Positions 26,491 to 34,240 of a stretch of 48,334 bases of DNA are shown one piece after another. Positions within the stretch are counted from its first letter, which is position 1, and each line of letters starts with the position of its first letter. A program made the translations under genes and the position numbers. The stretch spans positions 1-48,334 of the forward strand of contig JAFPEE010000114.1 in the NCBI GenBank assembly GCA_017389705.1, in the 5' to 3' direction. Source of the DNA: Prevotella sp. (GTDB taxonomy: Bacteria; Bacteroidota; Bacteroidia; Bacteroidales; Bacteroidaceae). The notes beneath the pieces are model-generated. The model searched no databases and was not told the origin of the DNA. It saw only the letters and a program-made list of their open reading frames with translations.

Positions 26491-27002
26491 CCGAAGATAG
26501 ATTCAGACAGACGTTCAGCGAGGGTGGCGCTCAGGAGATTTACCAAGAAGTAAAGGCCAGTGGTGATTTCCTCGGCTTTGCTCGTCAGTATGCATTTAGT
26601 GAGGATTATCTCGTAGCAAGGAGTGCTTTGTGGGGACTTACCAAGGCCAGCAAAGAAGAATTGTCTCAGCTACAGGTGATACAGACCGAGTTTATCAATC
26701 AGGCAATGCAGACAGGGAATTCATCCGTCAGGCGATTGTCGCTGAACATCGTTGAACGTTTGGAGATGAAAGAAGATGATCTGCGGACGGACTTCCTTGA
26801 TTTCTGCTTCGAGCGCATGATAGATGTCGAGGAGTTCCCTGGCATTCAATCCGTCTGCATGAAACTCGCCTTCCGCATGTGCAAATTCTATCCTGAACTG
26901 ATGGACGAACTGAAGCGCACCCTTGAAACGATGGAGATAGACTATTACAAGCCTGCCGTGAAATGCGCCCGAAGCAGGATTCTAAGTGGTAAGCTCAAAT
27001 AG
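26475..27002 (+). CDS. Hypothetical HEAT-repeat-like protein
   Basis: A 175-residue, all-helical, charged protein with regularly spaced helix pairs (ARSALWGLTKASKEELSQLQ, SVRRLSLNIVERLEMKEDD, KLAFRMCKFYPELMDELKR), suggesting a small HEAT or armadillo-like solenoid. The family is not recognised. The start overlaps the acetyltransferase gene by 16 bases, so the two are probably translated from one mRNA. Confidence 0.65.
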   Translation: MEKGITEDRFRQTFSEGGAQEIYQEVKASGDFLGFARQYAFSEDYLVARSALWGLTKASKEELSQLQVIQTEFINQAMQTGNSSVRRLSLNIVERLEMKEDDLRTDFLDFCFERMIDVEEFPGIQSVCMKLAFRMCKFYPELMDELKRTLETMEIDYYKPAVKCARSRILSGKLK

Positions 27003-27069
27003 GTAATTGACAGTGCAACTTTTACGATGATAAACACGTCTAACAGATGAATTCAGTAATAGAGAGCAC

Positions 27070-27189
27070 ATGAAGACTTTAGGACACATCATCTGGATTT
27101 TCTTCGGTGGGCTGCACATTGCCCTTATGATTTGGCTGCTCATATCCTTTGGCAGCTACCTGTACTCTCTGCAGACATACATTATCTAG
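27070..27189 (+). pseudogene. 39-residue YccF::DUF4112 fusion left by an internal deletion
   Basis: The ORF begins MKTLGHIIWIFFGGLHIAL, almost the first 19 residues of the YccF gene at 38842. It continues MIWLLISFGSYLYSL, the C-terminal helix of the DUF4112 gene at 39214. It also shares ACGTCTAACAGAT upstream with the intact pair. The join falls on ATCGCCCT, present in both intact genes at 38890-38897 and 39634-39641. The result stays in frame and would encode one membrane helix. It could be expressed, but is most simply a deleted duplicate. Confidence 0.75.
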
Positions 27190-27250
27190 CGGATTCTTAT
27201 ACCGCTACCGAATCAAATGCAAAAAAACACAAATAATCGTGTGTAAGTGG

Positions 27251-27280
27251 TTGTTAAGAGCTGTTTTTTGAGTATTTTTG
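27251..27280 (+). promoter_or_regulatory. Promoter of the PHP-domain gene
   Basis: TTG at 27251-27253 and TATTTTTG at 27273-27280; the ATG follows at 27301. Confidence 0.6.
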
Positions 27281-27300
27281 CAGGGAAATTGTAATCGAAG

Positions 27301-28026
27301 ATGAGAAAAGTATTAATCGACGCACATACGCATACAGTGGCATCTGGCCATGCCTACAGCAGTCTGCAGGAGATGGCAAAGGCTGCTGCTGACAAAGGCT
27401 TAGAGGTGCTGGGCATCACAGAACATGGCCCTAAAGTTCCAGGAACCTGTCCGCAGTTGTATTTTAAGAATATGTTTGTGGTGCCACGCCAGATGTACGG
27501 CATCCGTCTGCTGATGGGCTGTGAAATGAATATACTCGACTGCCAGGGCACACTCGACCTGACGGAAGATTATATCGACTACCTCGACCTAAAGATTGCA
27601 GGTATTCATGGAGCATGGTACCAAGGCGGCACGAAGGAGGAGAACACTGAGGGCATGATTAACATTATACGACACCCGAAGATGCACATCATCAGTCATC
27701 CAGGCGACGGTTCTGCAGAGCTGGACTTCGAGAAGCTGGTGCTGGCTGCCAAGGAAGCCCATACACTACTGGAGATTAACAACCACTCGTTGGCTCCACA
27801 GCGTAAGAAGTCGGTAGCACGTGAGAACAATCTGGAGCTGCTGCGACTCTGCAAGACGCATGACGTACCCACGATTTTAGGTAGCGATGCACACATTACT
27901 TTCCAGATTGCCGACTACGAACGACTGTATCCACTATTAGAAGAGACCGACTTCCCTGATGAGCTGATTATGAACTACTGGCCAGACAAGTTCTTTGACT
28001 ATCTGGGTATCAACCGCGAAATATGA
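27301..28026 (+). CDS. PHP-domain phosphoesterase, YcdX-like
   Basis: A 241-residue metal-dependent PHP protein. Ligand motifs are DAHTHTVASGHAYS (residues 7-20), ITEHGPKVPGT, a Glu in GCEMNILD, IISHPGD and LGSDAHITFQ near the C-terminus. This length and motif order fit the YcdX group of standalone phosphatases rather than histidinol phosphatase or DNA polymerase PHP domains. Its stop overlaps the start of the next gene (ATGATGA), indicating an operon. Confidence 0.87.
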   Translation: MRKVLIDAHTHTVASGHAYSSLQEMAKAAADKGLEVLGITEHGPKVPGTCPQLYFKNMFVVPRQMYGIRLLMGCEMNILDCQGTLDLTEDYIDYLDLKIAGIHGAWYQGGTKEENTEGMINIIRHPKMHIISHPGDGSAELDFEKLVLAAKEAHTLLEINNHSLAPQRKKSVARENNLELLRLCKTHDVPTILGSDAHITFQIADYERLYPLLEETDFPDELIMNYWPDKFFDYLGINREI

Positions 28027-28619
28027 TGAAGATACTGTTCTTACACGGATTCTATGCCAGTGGCCAGTGCGTGCCGGCTGTAGCATTAAGTGAGGCACTT
28101 AAAGATATGGCTGAGGTTTTGACACCAGACCTGCCAATGCATCCCAAAGAGGCTATCAACTTTATTCGTGACCTGATAGACATCGAGAAACCTGACGGAT
28201 TGGTAGGCAACAGCTGCGGTTCGTTCTATGCGCAGATGATAGCACCAATAGTAGGACTGCCTGCATTGCTGGGCAATCCGCATTTCAAGATGACTGAATT
28301 CCTGAAACCGAGAATAGGCGCACACCAATACAAATCACCACGTCAGGATGGCAAGCAGGACTTCATCATCGATGAACAACTCATTGCAGAGTTCGCAGAG
28401 TTGGAAAAACATCAGTTTGACAACTATAATCCAAAGTATAAGGAACGTATTTGGGGAATCTTTGGCGAACAGGATACATTGGCACACTTCGAGCCGCTGT
28501 TCCTGCAATATTACAGCCACTCGTATCACTTTCCTGGAGGCCCTACGCCCACAGCAGAAGAAGTGCGCCAATACTATATGCCGCTAATAGAAAAGCTAAT
28601 GAAGGAGTTCGCTATCTAA
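28023..28619 (+). CDS. YqiA/YcfP-family alpha/beta-hydrolase
   Basis: A 198-residue esterase-like protein. MKILFLHGFYASGQ carries the oxyanion-hole HGF, GLVGNSCGSFYAQMIA holds the nucleophile Ser in a GNSCG elbow, and late Asp (GEQDTLAHF) and His (SYHFPGG) complete a plausible triad. YqiA-like proteins are short-chain esterases of unclear physiological substrate. It overlaps the PHP gene by four bases. Confidence 0.83.
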   Translation: MMKILFLHGFYASGQCVPAVALSEALKDMAEVLTPDLPMHPKEAINFIRDLIDIEKPDGLVGNSCGSFYAQMIAPIVGLPALLGNPHFKMTEFLKPRIGAHQYKSPRQDGKQDFIIDEQLIAEFAELEKHQFDNYNPKYKERIWGIFGEQDTLAHFEPLFLQYYSHSYHFPGGPTPTAEEVRQYYMPLIEKLMKEFAI

Positions 28620-28700
28620 TAATTATCTCACAGAGCTTCTGGTATAGTATGTTTTCACTATACTGCTCAGAATCGACGGAATTTATGAGTTCACGAAGTG

Positions 28701-29303
28701 TCATCCTTTAGGTACGGGTTTAGCAAGTTTCATGGCATCTTTGGTGCCGAATGTTCTTCTGATGATGGACTCAACGTATTTAGTGATGAGTACCTCATCA
28801 TTAATATGGGTGAAGAGTCTCAACACTCTCGTCTGGTTGTACCACACTATTTTGACTGAGTCGTTCAGCGTGCGGCTATGTCCGGAAATGCTCAGTTTAC
28901 CATGTTCCTCGGTCAGCCTTTCGAAGTTTTTCAGCCCAACTATATTCTGATTGTACACATGAGCCAGTTCTATGCCTGAATCATCTGTCAAATCTGCCAC
29001 TGCGATACTTTCTATCTTGTCAATGTCTGCCGACTCCATGTAGGCTGCCCAATCAACCATTGTTTCCCAGCCATAGTGCTGCGTTGCTAACAGAACGTCA
29101 TACTGCTTCCAAAACGCAATTCCAACATTTCCATAAAGATGTTTTATCTCCTGTATGTAGCTGGTATCATTAAGCATTGTTTCTGCTTCTTGGGCAACCT
29201 TTTCTTTCGTTTTCGCCTTGCGTCTACTTTCTATGAAGAAATAGGCTAAAATGCCTACAATAGGGCCTATGATTACAGCAAGAACTTGATAAAATGTCTC
29301 CAT
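28701..29303 (-). CDS. Hypothetical membrane-anchored protein
   Basis: A 200-residue protein from ATG 29303 (METFYQVLAVIIGPIVGILAYF), chosen because the longer start overlaps the promoter. One N-terminal helix is followed by a positive stretch (ESRRKAKTKEK), so the remainder lies in the cytoplasm. It has a helical region and a C-terminal RLFTHINDEVLITKYVESIIRR. Family not recognised. The gap 28620-28700 holds only a short GTATAGT/ACTATAC hairpin. Confidence 0.65.
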   Translation of the reverse strand: METFYQVLAVIIGPIVGILAYFFIESRRKAKTKEKVAQEAETMLNDTSYIQEIKHLYGNVGIAFWKQYDVLLATQHYGWETMVDWAAYMESADIDKIESIAVADLTDDSGIELAHVYNQNIVGLKNFERLTEEHGKLSISGHSRTLNDSVKIVWYNQTRVLRLFTHINDEVLITKYVESIIRRTFGTKDAMKLAKPVPKG

Positions 29304-29321
29304 ATATAATATTTTGGAGTG

Positions 29322-29379
29322 CAAAGGTACGAAAAAACAGGCAAATATGGTGATTATTCGATGTTTTTCGCTATCTTTG
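29322..29379. promoter_or_regulatory. Divergent promoters
   Basis: Minus-strand TACCTTTG at 29322-29329 serves the membrane-anchored protein; plus-strand TATCTTTG at 29372-29379 serves the flavodoxin-fold oxidoreductase. Confidence 0.65.
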
Positions 29380-29415
29380 CCGTTGAATATTCAATACTAC
29401 TAAACAAATACGAAT

Positions 29416-29931
29416 ATGAAAGTTCTGATTTTACAAGGCTCACCACGAGCAAACGGCAACACCGCATGGATGGCGGAAGAGTACAAAAAGGCTGCTGAAG
29501 CAGCAGGTCATGAAGTGACGCTGGTCAACGTAGCAAAGAAGAAGATTGCAGGCTGTCTGGCTTGCGAATACTGTCACAATAAAGGTAATGGTGCCTGCAT
29601 TCAGAAGGACGACATGCAGGAACTGTACCCGCTGATGGCTGAAGCCGAGGCTTTGGTATTGGCTGCGTCCATCTATTACTTCACGCTCTGTGCCCAGATT
29701 CAGGCACCCATTCAGCGCATGTACTGCGTGAATGCTCCAGCAAAGGTGAAGAAGATGGCCCTGCTGATGTCATCATACTCTCCTGGTGTCTACGATGGTG
29801 CCAATGCTGAGTATCATGATATCTGCAACTACTGGGGTGTCGAGGATATGGGTATTGTCACCGCCAAGGTTGACGAGCAGAAGACTGAGGAAACCAAGCA
29901 GAAGGTCATTGAACTGGCCGGTAAACTCTAA
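29416..29931 (+). CDS. NAD(P)H-dependent FMN reductase, flavodoxin-fold
   Basis: A 171-residue flavoprotein. The FMN phosphate loop is in ILQGSPRANGNTAWMA (residues 4-19); GCLACEYCHNKGNGACIQKDDM has the Cys-rich pattern of the iron-sulfur-flavoprotein-like or NADPH-dependent FMN reductase group. APIQRMYC and SYSPGVYDG follow. It probably reduces quinones or related electrophiles. Cys motifs could hold a cluster in the Isf subgroup, but its spacing is not decisive. Confidence 0.82.
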   Translation: MKVLILQGSPRANGNTAWMAEEYKKAAEAAGHEVTLVNVAKKKIAGCLACEYCHNKGNGACIQKDDMQELYPLMAEAEALVLAASIYYFTLCAQIQAPIQRMYCVNAPAKVKKMALLMSSYSPGVYDGANAEYHDICNYWGVEDMGIVTAKVDEQKTEETKQKVIELAGKL

Positions 29932-29956
29932 GCCTTTCAACAAGCCTAACAACATT

Positions 29957-29990
29957 AAGGCCCCGACCTGCGTTTTGCAAGCCGGGGCTT
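29957..29990 (+). terminator. Hairpin after the flavodoxin-fold gene
   Basis: GCCCCG at about 29960-29965 pairs with CGGGGC at 29983-29988. It is not followed by a strong T run; hairpin element HP3 starts directly after it. Confidence 0.5.
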
Positions 29991-30066
29991 GACCTTTGGT
30001 CGAGACTGCTTTGCTTGGAAATCTGAACGTGTTCTGATTTTTCTCACTTAATCGCAGCCTTCTTTG
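29991..30066 (+). repeat. Hairpin element HP3, intergenic
   Basis: GACC-TTT-GGTC (29991-30001), then CTTGG, a hairpin AAATC-t-GAAC-gt-GTTC-t-GATTT (30019-30040), then TTCTCACTTAATCGCAGCC. The first and last blocks are nearly identical to HP1 in umuC, while the hairpin stem sequence differs completely yet still pairs. Confidence 0.65.
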
Positions 30067-30084
30067 GGATTGTATGTAGAATGG

Positions 30085-30474
30085 CTATGCCATGAAGTGC
30101 TTGATATGGCGGGCTGATGTTACCTTAGCATCGTAGATGACAGTCACTTCGCGGGTGCGGGGATTCCACTTGGTGTCCATCACGCCCTTCATGTGTTCGA
30201 CCTTGGCAACCACCTTACGATGGGAGTCATGACGGCTTACCTTGAAGGTGCAGGTATTCACGTCAGGACGATAGGCGTAGTCTTTGTGATAGCTATTGTG
30301 CGAAAGAGCCCTGTCCACCTTATCGAAGTGCGAGCCACCTCTGTCATTATTCACTACGACAACAGTTGTCTTCTTGTCGTCTTTGTCGTTGTGATGCTTA
30401 TTACCTGCCATTGCCGGCATTGTTGTGATTGCCATCATCATCATGGCTGCGATCACCTTATTAATCTTCTTCAT
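30085..30474 (-). CDS. Secreted small protein with an HMA-like domain lacking the CxxC motif
   Basis: A 129-residue exported protein (signal peptide up to MPAMAG), followed by a His/Lys/Asp-rich linker and a C-terminal beta-alpha-beta-beta-alpha-beta-like domain. That domain reads NTCTFKVSRHDSHRKVVAKV, then HMKGVMDTKWNPRTREVTVI and YDAKVTSARHI. The pattern matches heavy-metal-associated domains, but the metal-binding CxxC position holds HDSH. A role in periplasmic metal binding is inferred only. The gene is flanked by two hairpin elements, HP3 at its 3' side and HP4 at its 5' side. Confidence 0.65.
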   Translation of the reverse strand: MKKINKVIAAMMMMAITTMPAMAGNKHHNDKDDKKTTVVVVNNDRGGSHFDKVDRALSHNSYHKDYAYRPDVNTCTFKVSRHDSHRKVVAKVEHMKGVMDTKWNPRTREVTVIYDAKVTSARHIKHFMA

Positions 30475-30510
30475 AACTTTGTCTCCTATTCTTTAAATGG
30501 TTTAACTTCG

Positions 30511-30570
30511 TTTGACTTTCTTCTTCGTTCGGCATAGCTCAAGTAAACTTGACTCTGCCCTCACTCATTT
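30511..30570 (+). repeat. Hairpin element HP4, upstream of the HMA-like gene
   Basis: CGTTCGG, then hairpin GGCATAG-c-TCAAG-taaa-CTTGA-CTCTGCC (30531-30559), then CTCACTCATTT. Its stem closely resembles that of HP1, while its left block (GACTTTC) is degenerate. The rest of the gap 30475-30774 shows nothing but A+T-rich sequence and a short inverted AGGGGACTTTCC/GGAAATCTCC-like patch near 30655-30690. Confidence 0.55.
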
Positions 30571-30774
30571 AAAAGTTCGACATTTGTTTCATAATCACGG
30601 TGCAAAGTACGGCATTTTTCACGGCATTTCAAAAGGAATATACCTATTTGGGGTAGGGGACTTTCCTATTCTTGCATAGGGAAATCTCCTCAATTATCAG
30701 TCACCCGTCATCAAGAGAACGAAAGTTTTTATGCTAAAATCGTTAAATCACGCATTATTCCACATTTTTTTCGC

Positions 30775-30782
30775 TACTTTTG
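30775..30782 (+). promoter_or_regulatory. -7 box for the small ORF and cupin operon
   Basis: TACTTTTG, 45 bases before the small ORF. Confidence 0.5.
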
Positions 30783-30826
30783 CAAATTGAATTAGTAATA
30801 GAAGACGATAATAATATACGAGATAT

Positions 30827-30955
30827 ATGAAACAAGAATATGCAAGGGTATCCGTTGAAATGCCCAAAAACAAAGATAAGAAAACCCTTAGTCAAGAGTT
30901 GACTTACGAGATAGAGAACAACGATATCAATGATGAATTTACGGTAAAGTTCTGA
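30827..30955 (+). CDS. Small acidic ORF coupled to a cupin gene
   Basis: A 42-codon ORF (MKQEYARVSVEMPKNKDKKT, ending DINDEFTVKF) following a promoter. Its TGA overlaps the ATG of the cupin gene by one base, a usual sign of translational coupling. The composition is charged and there is no membrane helix. It may be a real small protein or a leader; family unknown. Confidence 0.5.
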   Translation: MKQEYARVSVEMPKNKDKKTLSQELTYEIENNDINDEFTVKF

Positions 30956-31299
30956 TGATGGAAAAGAAAAGCGACACCTACCAGATTGCCTCCGACATCC
31001 AATGGGAAGATGCCGGTGAGGGCATTGTCCGACAGATTATGGCATACGACGAACACCTGATGATGGTGAAAGTGAAGTTTGAGCAAGGAGCCGTCGGCAC
31101 CCTCCATCAACATCCCCATACTCAGTGTACCTATGTGGCCAGCGGATGCTTTGAGGTGATTATCGGTGAGGAGAAGAAGGTTCTCAAAGTTGGCGACGGC
31201 TATTATGTGGCTCCCAATCTGCCACATGGTTGCGTCTGCCAGGAAGCAGGCATTCTCATCGACACCTTCACGCCAATGCGCGAGGATTTCCTGAAATAA
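30955..31299 (+). CDS. Single-domain cupin protein
   Basis: A 114-residue cupin. Motif 1 GTLHQHPHTQCTYVASGCFE supplies His ligands and Glu, and motif 2 YYVAPNLPHGCVCQEAG the last His. The short form and the HQHPH motif resemble KdgF-like or polyketide-cyclase-like cupins that act on sugar acids, but the substrate is not determined. A pectinesterase gene lies in this window at 39.7-41.2 kb, but without direct linkage. Confidence 0.78.
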   Translation: MMEKKSDTYQIASDIQWEDAGEGIVRQIMAYDEHLMMVKVKFEQGAVGTLHQHPHTQCTYVASGCFEVIIGEEKKVLKVGDGYYVAPNLPHGCVCQEAGILIDTFTPMREDFLK

Positions 31300-31313
31300 A
31301 ATCGGAGCTGTTT

Positions 31314-31613
31314 TCAGCACCCTCTTCCGTCAAGACTACATGTGGCACCTTCCTCCTGTGGCCTTGGCTCCAGCCCAACGTCCTTCGAATAGAGCGTGAC
31401 CGTTCCATCCTCAAGCACATAACATGGGATTCCCAGGTCATCCACAGCCTTCGCTTCATCGAAAGCGGGATTGGTGTCTCGCAACTTCAGAAACTCCTTC
31501 AGGTTCCTGACATGCTTTCCGATGTCAATCACCTCGAAATTCGGGTTTCCATCCACCTGCTTCTCCACGTATTCGCAGTCCGGGCAGGTCTGCATCACAT
31601 ACATCTTTATCAT
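31314..31613 (-). CDS. Glutaredoxin-like thiol protein
   Basis: A 99-residue thioredoxin-fold protein. ATG 31613 (MIKMYVMQTCPDCEYVEKQV) follows a good AGGAGA-type upstream region; the longer ORF upstream belongs to a different fragment. Active-site CPDC is at residues 10-13, and the cis-Pro in LGIPCYVLEDG near residue 68 is as expected. The tail ends with CSLDGRGC. It is likely a cytoplasmic redox protein or thiol-based electron donor. Confidence 0.78.
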   Translation of the reverse strand: MIKMYVMQTCPDCEYVEKQVDGNPNFEVIDIGKHVRNLKEFLKLRDTNPAFDEAKAVDDLGIPCYVLEDGTVTLYSKDVGLEPRPQEEGATCSLDGRGC

Positions 31614-31648
31614 ATTCTCACTTATTTTGCTGTTGGTAATCTCTCCTA

Positions 31649-31765
31649 TTATTGTTTTTCTCCATATTTCCAGTTCACATCCCCGTCTTTGCTGCACGAT
31701 GTAAGCGGTGGTAGTCCACAAACAATTAGGATGGCGGCTATCATCCATAATCTTGAACGTTTCAT
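31649..31765 (-). pseudogene. Orphan lipoprotein leader (38 codons)
   Basis: MKRSRLWMIAAILIVCGLPP followed by LTSCSKDGDV and a stop after 38 codons. This is a complete lipoprotein signal and lipobox with no mature protein. It starts in an ATGA overlap with the vanX stop codon. The signal is of the same AAIL-type found before other genes in this window, so it is probably the residual 5' end of a deleted lipoprotein gene. Confidence 0.6.
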
Positions 31766-32556
31766 TTACTCAGTTGCTTAACTGGAAAGGTGAAGTAGGT
31801 ATCAGGGAATGGCTCATCCTTCAGTGTGAAGTGCCACCACTCGGTGTCAAAGGGTTTGAAGCCATGACGGAGCATCGCCTGACGCAGGATCATGCGGTTC
31901 TTGAACTGCTCGGCGGTGATGCTGCGTTTCGGATTGACAGGGCTTTTGCTATTGTCGCCTGTGTACTCACCCGTCTCAGGATTGCCGCAGAAGTCGGGAT
32001 GACTCTCGGGACCGAACCAGTCGAAGGTTCCTCCCATGTCAAGTTCCTTCTCCGTCGTCATGTCGAACAGCGTCAGGTCAAGAGTGGAGCCGCGCGTATG
32101 ACCACTTTTCAGACAAATATATTCCTGAGGGAAGAGCACGCTCTTGTCGAGGTCGGGATAGAAATAGGACTTCATCAGCGTGTCGTTGATGTCCTCTGCC
32201 CAGCGCACGAAGTGGTCAACGCCCTTTTGCGGACGGTAGGCATCGTATATCTTCAGGCGATAGCCTTGGGCTTTCACGTCATCGCTTACAGCTTTCAGAC
32301 TATCAGCAGCCTGCTTGGTCAAAAGCGCCGTCGACTCTTCGTATCCGTCGATGCGCGTACCCACAAAGTTATACGTGCCGAAGTAGCGGATTTCCAATAT
32401 AGCATCGGGCACCACGTCGGTAATGGTCACAAACTGACTACAGTCGTCAGTTGCGCTGACCGCCGTATTTTTCTTCGTGTCCGAAAAGCATGACACCATC
32501 GTTATGCCGCAGATTGTCAGGATGGCGGCAAACACCCATAATTTGGTTTGTTTCAT
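31762..32556 (-). CDS. D-Ala-D-Ala dipeptidase-like lipoprotein, VanX/DdpX family (copy 1)
   Basis: A 264-residue M15D peptidase with lipoprotein signal (lipobox TMVSC). Zinc ligands and catalysis: SGHTRGSTLDLTLFD (His, Asp) and EWWHF (Glu, His), with the substrate-stabilising Arg in KIYDAYRPQKGVDHF. The family cleaves D-Ala-D-Ala; in organisms without vancomycin resistance it serves in recycling of wall peptides. Lipidation places it in the periplasm or at the surface. A near-identical second copy lies at 43116-43763. Confidence 0.85.
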   Translation of the reverse strand: MKQTKLWVFAAILTICGITMVSCFSDTKKNTAVSATDDCSQFVTITDVVPDAILEIRYFGTYNFVGTRIDGYEESTALLTKQAADSLKAVSDDVKAQGYRLKIYDAYRPQKGVDHFVRWAEDINDTLMKSYFYPDLDKSVLFPQEYICLKSGHTRGSTLDLTLFDMTTEKELDMGGTFDWFGPESHPDFCGNPETGEYTGDNSKSPVNPKRSITAEQFKNRMILRQAMLRHGFKPFDTEWWHFTLKDEPFPDTYFTFPVKQLSK

Positions 32557-32567
32557 ATTTTAAACAA

Positions 32568-32660
32568 TTAATCTGTTGTATAGAAATCGGCAATTGGTGC
32601 AACCTGCAGGGGACGGCGCGAGACAATGGCGGCTGAAAGCCAAAGTCTTGTTCGTTTCAT
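32568..32660 (-). pseudogene. Decayed lipoprotein leader (30 codons)
   Basis: MKRTRLWLSAAIVSRRPLQV and a stop ten residues later. The first 12 residues match the AAIL-type leaders used by neighbours, but there is no lipobox Cys. It begins five bases after the stop of the upstream gene and is a broken leader copy. Confidence 0.5.
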
Positions 32661-32665
32661 TTCAA

Positions 32666-34102
32666 TTACGATTGATTGCTGCCCTGCGACTGCTGGAAAC
32701 CGTTGACGAGCCCCTGCACATATTGCAGCACCTGGCGCACCACGATGATGCTCTGCTGCATGGGCTCGGCGGCGTGGTCGATGATGTTGATGCCGTACTG
32801 AACGGACTCGGCGTCGAGCAGGTCTAAGAGCGAGACATAGCCGTTCTCGTCGGCGAAGTTAAAGGCGGGCATCGTCCAATAGTCCACGCCGAACTTGGTG
32901 GTGACGAGCTTCATCGGAATCTGCTGGTTCACACCCTTGCAGGTCATTTCGGCCTTGATGAGCGCGTTCAGCTGCTGCGTGTATTGGTCGATGGTTGCCT
33001 CGTCGGCATAGTGGCGGCGGGCAGAAGCGGAGGCACGGGCCAGTTCCAGTGCCTTCGTCATGTCGCTGATGCTGAGCGTGGTGGTCAGGTCGTCGAGCAG
33101 CGTGAGCTTGGCTTCGTCCAGAGTGCGCGTAGTCATCCAAGCGGCGAGCAAGTCGAGAATTGACGACGTTGAAGTGAACTGCGTCAGGTCGAGGTTGGCC
33201 AGTCCGCCCTCGGCATCCCTGCTCTGCTTCAGCGTCAGGTCGAGCATCTTGCGCCCGTTCTGGCTCCAGCTGAAAGCATAGTCGCCCGTATGGTTCATAC
33301 GGTCGTTGGCAATGGAGAAGGTAAGCGTAGAAGCATCGTCTGTCGGCGTCGTCATATAATTAAAAAGGCTATTGACTGTTCCGCTGACGCAGAAGTTGCT
33401 GCGGCCTAACTGTGCATATTCTGAACCTGCGGGAGGCGTAGCTTGATTCTTGAAGGAACCCGTGAAGATATCTTCCCATGAACCAGTGGATTTGTTGGCG
33501 ATAGCGAACTGGAATTCTGAGGGGAAGAGGAAGACGATGGCGAGGCCCGGCTGCTGGGTAGAGGCATGTAGGAATTTGATGCTCGTGTCGCCACCGGCCT
33601 TCAGGGTCAGTCTAAGGCCATGGTGTATATACTGTTGGGTGACGGGGTTGAACCCTACACCGATAATCTCAAAGTCTTCGGCCTCCTCCACGTCGAAGCC
33701 AGTTTCATCAGCATTGATCGTGAAGCGATAGTTGAACTCGGTGAAGTCCACCGTGCCGTACATCTTGTAGCCCATCGCAGCCAGTTCGCTGCCCTCTTCT
33801 ACGGGCTTGATACTCTGTTTCACTTTCTGCATGAAGGTGTTGAGAACGACCTTCTCAAACTCAGGGTTGTTGAGCACGCTCTGATTGAAATTCAGGTTCA
33901 GCCTGTTGGCTCCTTCCCACGACGTGAAGTTCAGGTTCTCGGCCAGGTCCTTCATCGTGGCGCGGGTATGCTCCACGAACTCCTTGCGGTTCTTCTTCGC
34001 CTGCTCCTGGGCGGGGTTGTCATCGTTGTTAGAACACGATGTAAATACACTTGCGCCGCAAACAAGGGTGGCGGTGAGCACCCATTGAATCATCTTGTTC
34101 AT
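32666..34102 (-). CDS. Hypothetical lipoprotein (478 residues)
   Basis: A lipoprotein (lipobox VFTSC then SNNDDNPAQ) of unrecognised family. After a helical region (KKNRKEFVEHTRATMKDLAE), strands alternate (YRFTINADETGF, LRLTLKAGGDTSIKFLH) and a long helical C-terminal part follows. Its size and composition fit surface lipoproteins of Prevotella. The promoter, leader and signal-peptide DNA are nearly the same as those of the cupin lipoprotein at 36238-36705. Confidence 0.7.
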   Translation of the reverse strand: MNKMIQWVLTATLVCGASVFTSCSNNDDNPAQEQAKKNRKEFVEHTRATMKDLAENLNFTSWEGANRLNLNFNQSVLNNPEFEKVVLNTFMQKVKQSIKPVEEGSELAAMGYKMYGTVDFTEFNYRFTINADETGFDVEEAEDFEIIGVGFNPVTQQYIHHGLRLTLKAGGDTSIKFLHASTQQPGLAIVFLFPSEFQFAIANKSTGSWEDIFTGSFKNQATPPAGSEYAQLGRSNFCVSGTVNSLFNYMTTPTDDASTLTFSIANDRMNHTGDYAFSWSQNGRKMLDLTLKQSRDAEGGLANLDLTQFTSTSSILDLLAAWMTTRTLDEAKLTLLDDLTTTLSISDMTKALELARASASARRHYADEATIDQYTQQLNALIKAEMTCKGVNQQIPMKLVTTKFGVDYWTMPAFNFADENGYVSLLDLLDAESVQYGINIIDHAAEPMQQSIIVVRQVLQYVQGLVNGFQQSQGSNQS

Positions 34103-34240
34103 TGTATTGTTGTTCTTTAAATGATATCACAAATTTTGCTTGCAAAATTACAATTTTTTAGCAAATAACTGTCAAATTGTTCAAGTTTAACGCAATTTCT
34201 ATTGCAAAATGTCATATTTATGCAAAGAACTTAAAGAATG
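34060..34240 (-). promoter_or_regulatory. Promoter-leader-signal cassette, copy 1
   Basis: -7 box TAATTTTG on the minus strand at 34143-34150. The stretch from the first signal-peptide codons up to TTATGCAAAGAACTTAAAGAATG is repeated with few changes at 36650-36880, including GTTCTTTAAATGATAT and TGCTTGCAAAA. Confidence 0.65.

Noticed and set aside
28642-28665. GTATAGT/ACTATAC hairpin as a terminator
   Set aside because: Short stem with no T run; too weak to call.
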